From Propionicicella superfundia DSM 22317 (lineage in GTDB: Bacteria; Actinomycetota; Actinomycetes; Propionibacteriales; Propionibacteriaceae): DNA of 64,000 bases. The notes beneath the pieces were generated by a model that had not been told where the DNA came from, made no database searches, and saw only the letters and a program-made list of their open reading frames with translations. Below, piece by piece: positions 61,856 through 64,000 of this stretch. A program made the translations under genes and the position numbers. The stretch's first letter is position 1; every line of letters begins with the position of its first letter. The stretch covers positions 279,290 to 343,289 of the forward strand of contig NZ_KE384021.1 in assembly GCF_000423465.1 (NCBI RefSeq). The letters run 5' to 3'.

Positions 61856-64000
61856 GTGTTGACGATGCAGGACGCTCTGCGCGAGCTCTCCGAGTACTGG
61901 ACCTCTCTCGGCTGCCTCACCTGGCAGCCCTTCAATACCGAGGTCGGGGCGGGCACGATGAACCCGGCGACGGTGCTGCGGGTGCTCGGTCCCGAGCCCT
62001 GGGACGTCGCCTACGTCGAGCCGTCCGTGCGCCCCGACGACTCGCGCTACGGCGAGAACCCGAACCGGCTGCAGACCCACACCCAGTTCCAGGTGATCCT
62101 GAAGCCCGAGCCCGGCGACCCCCAGGAGTTGTACCTGGGCAGCCTGGAGGCGCTCGGCATCGATCTCGCGGCGCACGACGTCCGCTTCGTCGAGGACAAC
62201 TGGCAGCAGCCCGCCATCGGCGCGTGGGGCCTCGGCTGGGAGGTCTGGCTCGACGGCATGGAGATCACGCAGTTCACGTACTTCCAGCAGGTCGGCGGGC
62301 AGAACCTGGACCCGATCCCCGTCGAGCTGACCTACGGCATGGAGCGCATCATGATGGCGCTGCAGGGCGTCACGCACTTCAAGGAGATCGTGTACGCGGT
62401 CACTCCCGACGGGGAGTCCGTCACCTACGGCGAGGCGTTCGGCCAGCAGGAATACGAGATGAGCCGCTACTACCTCGACGAGGCCGACGTCGAGGCCAAC
62501 CGGCGGCTCTACGAGACCTACCTCGCCGAGGCCACCCGCATGGTGGAGGCCCGGCTGCCCGTCCCCGCGCACAACTACGTGCTGAAGTCCTCCCACGCCT
62601 TCAACGTGCTGGACGCGCGGGGCGCCATCTCCACCACGGAGCGCGCCAAGGCGTTCGGGGCGATGCGCCGTCTCGCCCGGGACGTCTCGGTGCTGTGGGT
62701 CGAGCGACGCTCCGAGCTCGGCTTCCCGCTGCTGCGACAGGACGACGCGTCGCCCGTCGAGGTGCCCGCGGTCGACCCGGCGACCCTGCCCGCGACACCG
62801 CAGACGCTGGCGTTCGAGATCGGCGTCGAGGAGCTCCCGCCGCACGTCGTCGCCCAGACCGTCGACGCCGTCCGCGACGCTCTGGCCACGAAGCTCGCCG
62901 CCACGCGGCTCGCGCACGGCGAGATCACCGTGGACGGCACGCCGCGCCGGATCGTGGCGACCGTCGCCGACGTGGCGCCCGAGGAGCCCGACGCGCTGCA
63001 GCACCGCAAAGGCCCCAAGTGGGCGGCCGCCTTCGACGAGGCCGGGGAGCCGACGCGCGCCCTGCAGGGCTTCCTGCGCGGCCAGCAGGCGAGCGTCGAT
63101 CAGGTCGTGAAGGCCGAGATCGGCGGCGCCGAGGTCGCCGCCGTCGCATACACCGAGAAGGGACGCCCCGCGGTCGAGGTGCTGGCCGGCGTCCTTGCCG
63201 ACGTCGTCGCGGGGCTGCGTGCCGAGAAGAACATGCGGTGGTGCGATCCCGACCTGTCCTTCAGCCGGGCCATCCGCTGGATCGTGGCGCTGTGGGGCCC
63301 GGTCGTCGTCCCGTTCGCGGTGTCCCGGCTCGTCGCGGGGCGGACGACGTACCTGCAGCGTCCCACCGCGTCCGACGAGGGCGGGCGCCGCGGGGAGATC
63401 CTCATCGGCCATGTCTCGATCGACTCGGCCGACGACCTGCTGCCCACCCTGGCGGCGGGAGCCATCGACGTGTCCACCGCGCAGCGGCGTGCCTCGGTCG
63501 TCTCCCAGGCCGAGTCCCTGGCCGCGGGCGTCGGCGGCGTCGTGGACGTCGTGGGCGACGCGGCGGTCGTGGACGAGGTCACGAACCTCGTCGAGGATCC
63601 GCACGGCGTGATCGGCGGCTTCGCGGCCCGCTACCTGGACCTTCCCGACCGCATCCTCACCACCGTCATGCGCAAGCACCAGCGCTACCTGCCCGTCCGC
63701 GATGCGCAGGGGACGCTGCTGCCGCATTTCGTCACGATGGCGAACGGCGACTGCGACGATGCGATCGTGCGCGCCGGGAACGAGTCGGTGCTGCGGGCCC
63801 GGTACGAGGACGCGCTGTTCTTCTGGAACGCCGATCTGCAACACACCGGCGCCGAGGACTTCGTCCCGGGGCTGGAGAAGCTGACGTTCGAGGACCGGCT
63901 CGGCTCGGTCGGGCAGCGGGCTCGGCGGATCGCCGACGTGTCCCTGCGGCTCGCCGACCGGGTCGGTGTCACCACGGCCGAGCGCGCCACCTTGACGCGT
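61856..64000 (+). CDS. glyQS: Fused alpha-beta glycyl-tRNA synthetase (3' end outside window)
   Basis: The frame is open from GTG 61856 to the window end: 715 codons with no stop. Residues 1 to about 290 are a GlyQ alpha subunit (ALRELSEYWTSLGCLTWQPF, EVGAGTMNPAT, YGENPNRLQTHTQFQVILKP and PVELTYGMERIMMALQG). After a short linker near 300-318 the GlyS beta subunit begins LAFEIGVEELPPHVV and continues with RKGPKWAAAFDE, MRWCDPDLSFSRAIRWIVALWG and MRKHQRYLPV. Fusions are known in some bacteria, but many Actinobacteria use the unrelated dimeric GlyRS. TAGCCT lies 7 nt before the start, a leaderless pattern. Confidence 0.92.
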   Translation, partial: MLTMQDALRELSEYWTSLGCLTWQPFNTEVGAGTMNPATVLRVLGPEPWDVAYVEPSVRPDDSRYGENPNRLQTHTQFQVILKPEPGDPQELYLGSLEALGIDLAAHDVRFVEDNWQQPAIGAWGLGWEVWLDGMEITQFTYFQQVGGQNLDPIPVELTYGMERIMMALQGVTHFKEIVYAVTPDGESVTYGEAFGQQEYEMSRYYLDEADVEANRRLYETYLAEATRMVEARLPVPAHNYVLKSSHAFNVLDARGAISTTERAKAFGAMRRLARDVSVLWVERRSELGFPLLRQDDASPVEVPAVDPATLPATPQTLAFEIGVEELPPHVVAQTVDAVRDALATKLAATRLAHGEITVDGTPRRIVATVADVAPEEPDALQHRKGPKWAAAFDEAGEPTRALQGFLRGQQASVDQVVKAEIGGAEVAAVAYTEKGRPAVEVLAGVLADVVAGLRAEKNMRWCDPDLSFSRAIRWIVALWGPVVVPFAVSRLVAGRTTYLQRPTASDEGGRRGEILIGHVSIDSADDLLPTLAAGAIDVSTAQRRASVVSQAESLAAGVGGVVDVVGDAAVVDEVTNLVEDPHGVIGGFAARYLDLPDRILTTVMRKHQRYLPVRDAQGTLLPHFVTMANGDCDDAIVRAGNESVLRARYEDALFFWNADLQHTGAEDFVPGLEKLTFEDRLGSVGQRARRIADVSLRLADRVGVTTAERATLTR

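Noticed and set aside
1-64000. CRISPR arrays, tRNA or rRNA genes, insertion sequences
   Set aside because: No regularly spaced repeats, cloverleaf sequences, rRNA motifs or transposase-like proteins were seen on either strand by eye; a dedicated scan could still find a divergent case.

Overview
The window is very GC-rich and reads as a facultatively anaerobic or microaerophilic actinobacterium. GTG starts and leaderless-type promoters are common, and it carries crgA, a DUF881 protein, DUF1707, a DUF348/G5 wall protein and an Lhr-Nei pair. Pyruvate:ferredoxin oxidoreductase, cytochrome bd, a lactate permease/D-lactate oxidase operon and ETF together suggest a Propionibacteriaceae-like lineage. 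That placement is an inference from gene content. The crgA-DUF881-pabA block is usually found near oriC in Actinobacteria, so part of the window may be origin-proximal.

Layout. 1-3.1 kb: a truncated zinc-ribbon membrane protein, then a compact operon with a strong promoter, a GAAA-loop hairpin leader, a 39-residue small ORF, an ABC ATPase and a MacB/FtsX-type permease. 3.2-10.2 kb: an SDR gene and a BlaI/MecI-type repressor, divergent from cydABDC, with a dyad on the shared promoter. 10.3-11.5 kb: DUF1801 and GNAT genes. 11.5-11.7 kb: a cluster of diverged direct and inverted repeat units. 11.9-18.1 kb: an operon of GltD/PreT-like reductase, PFOR and a dihydroorotate-dehydrogenase-like protein. 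18.1-21.1 kb: a glycosyltransferase, a DUF348-G5-RlpA wall protein and a 44-residue membrane peptide. 21.1-25.5 kb: CopA and CopZ, then a DnaA-box-rich spacer and dnaB. 25.6-27.9 kb: a DUF1707 protein and a beta-CASP nuclease. 28.2-32.2 kb: amine or amino-acid permease, ornithine-cyclodeaminase-like protein and FAD amine oxidase. 32.4-36.6 kb: EtfD-like membrane Fe-S oxidoreductase divergent from etfBA. 36.8-42.3 kb: FCD regulator, lactate permease and D-lactate dehydrogenase. 42.4-48 kb: Lhr helicase and Nei-type glycosylase. 48-57.4 kb: channel, amino-acid permease, a TetR-regulated heterodimeric ABC exporter, YbjQ-like protein and LysS. 57.4-64 kb: crgA, DUF881, pabA, a hypothetical gene, a 30-residue membrane peptide, a beta-propeller surface protein, pdxH and a fused alpha-beta glycyl-tRNA synthetase that runs off the end.

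The genes form a coherent energy metabolism. Lactate is imported and oxidised to pyruvate, and PFOR oxidises pyruvate to acetyl-CoA and reduced ferredoxin. The GltD-like partner could pass those electrons to NADP. ETF/EtfD and the lactate dehydrogenase could feed quinone, and cytochrome bd would be the terminal oxidase.

Non-coding structure is notable. Three long related palindromes each lie between converging genes, and a four-unit repeat cluster precedes the PFOR operon. About a dozen genes have a -10-like hexamer 6-7 nt before the start codon, as expected for leaderless mRNAs. I saw no tRNA, rRNA, CRISPR array, transposase or prophage gene.
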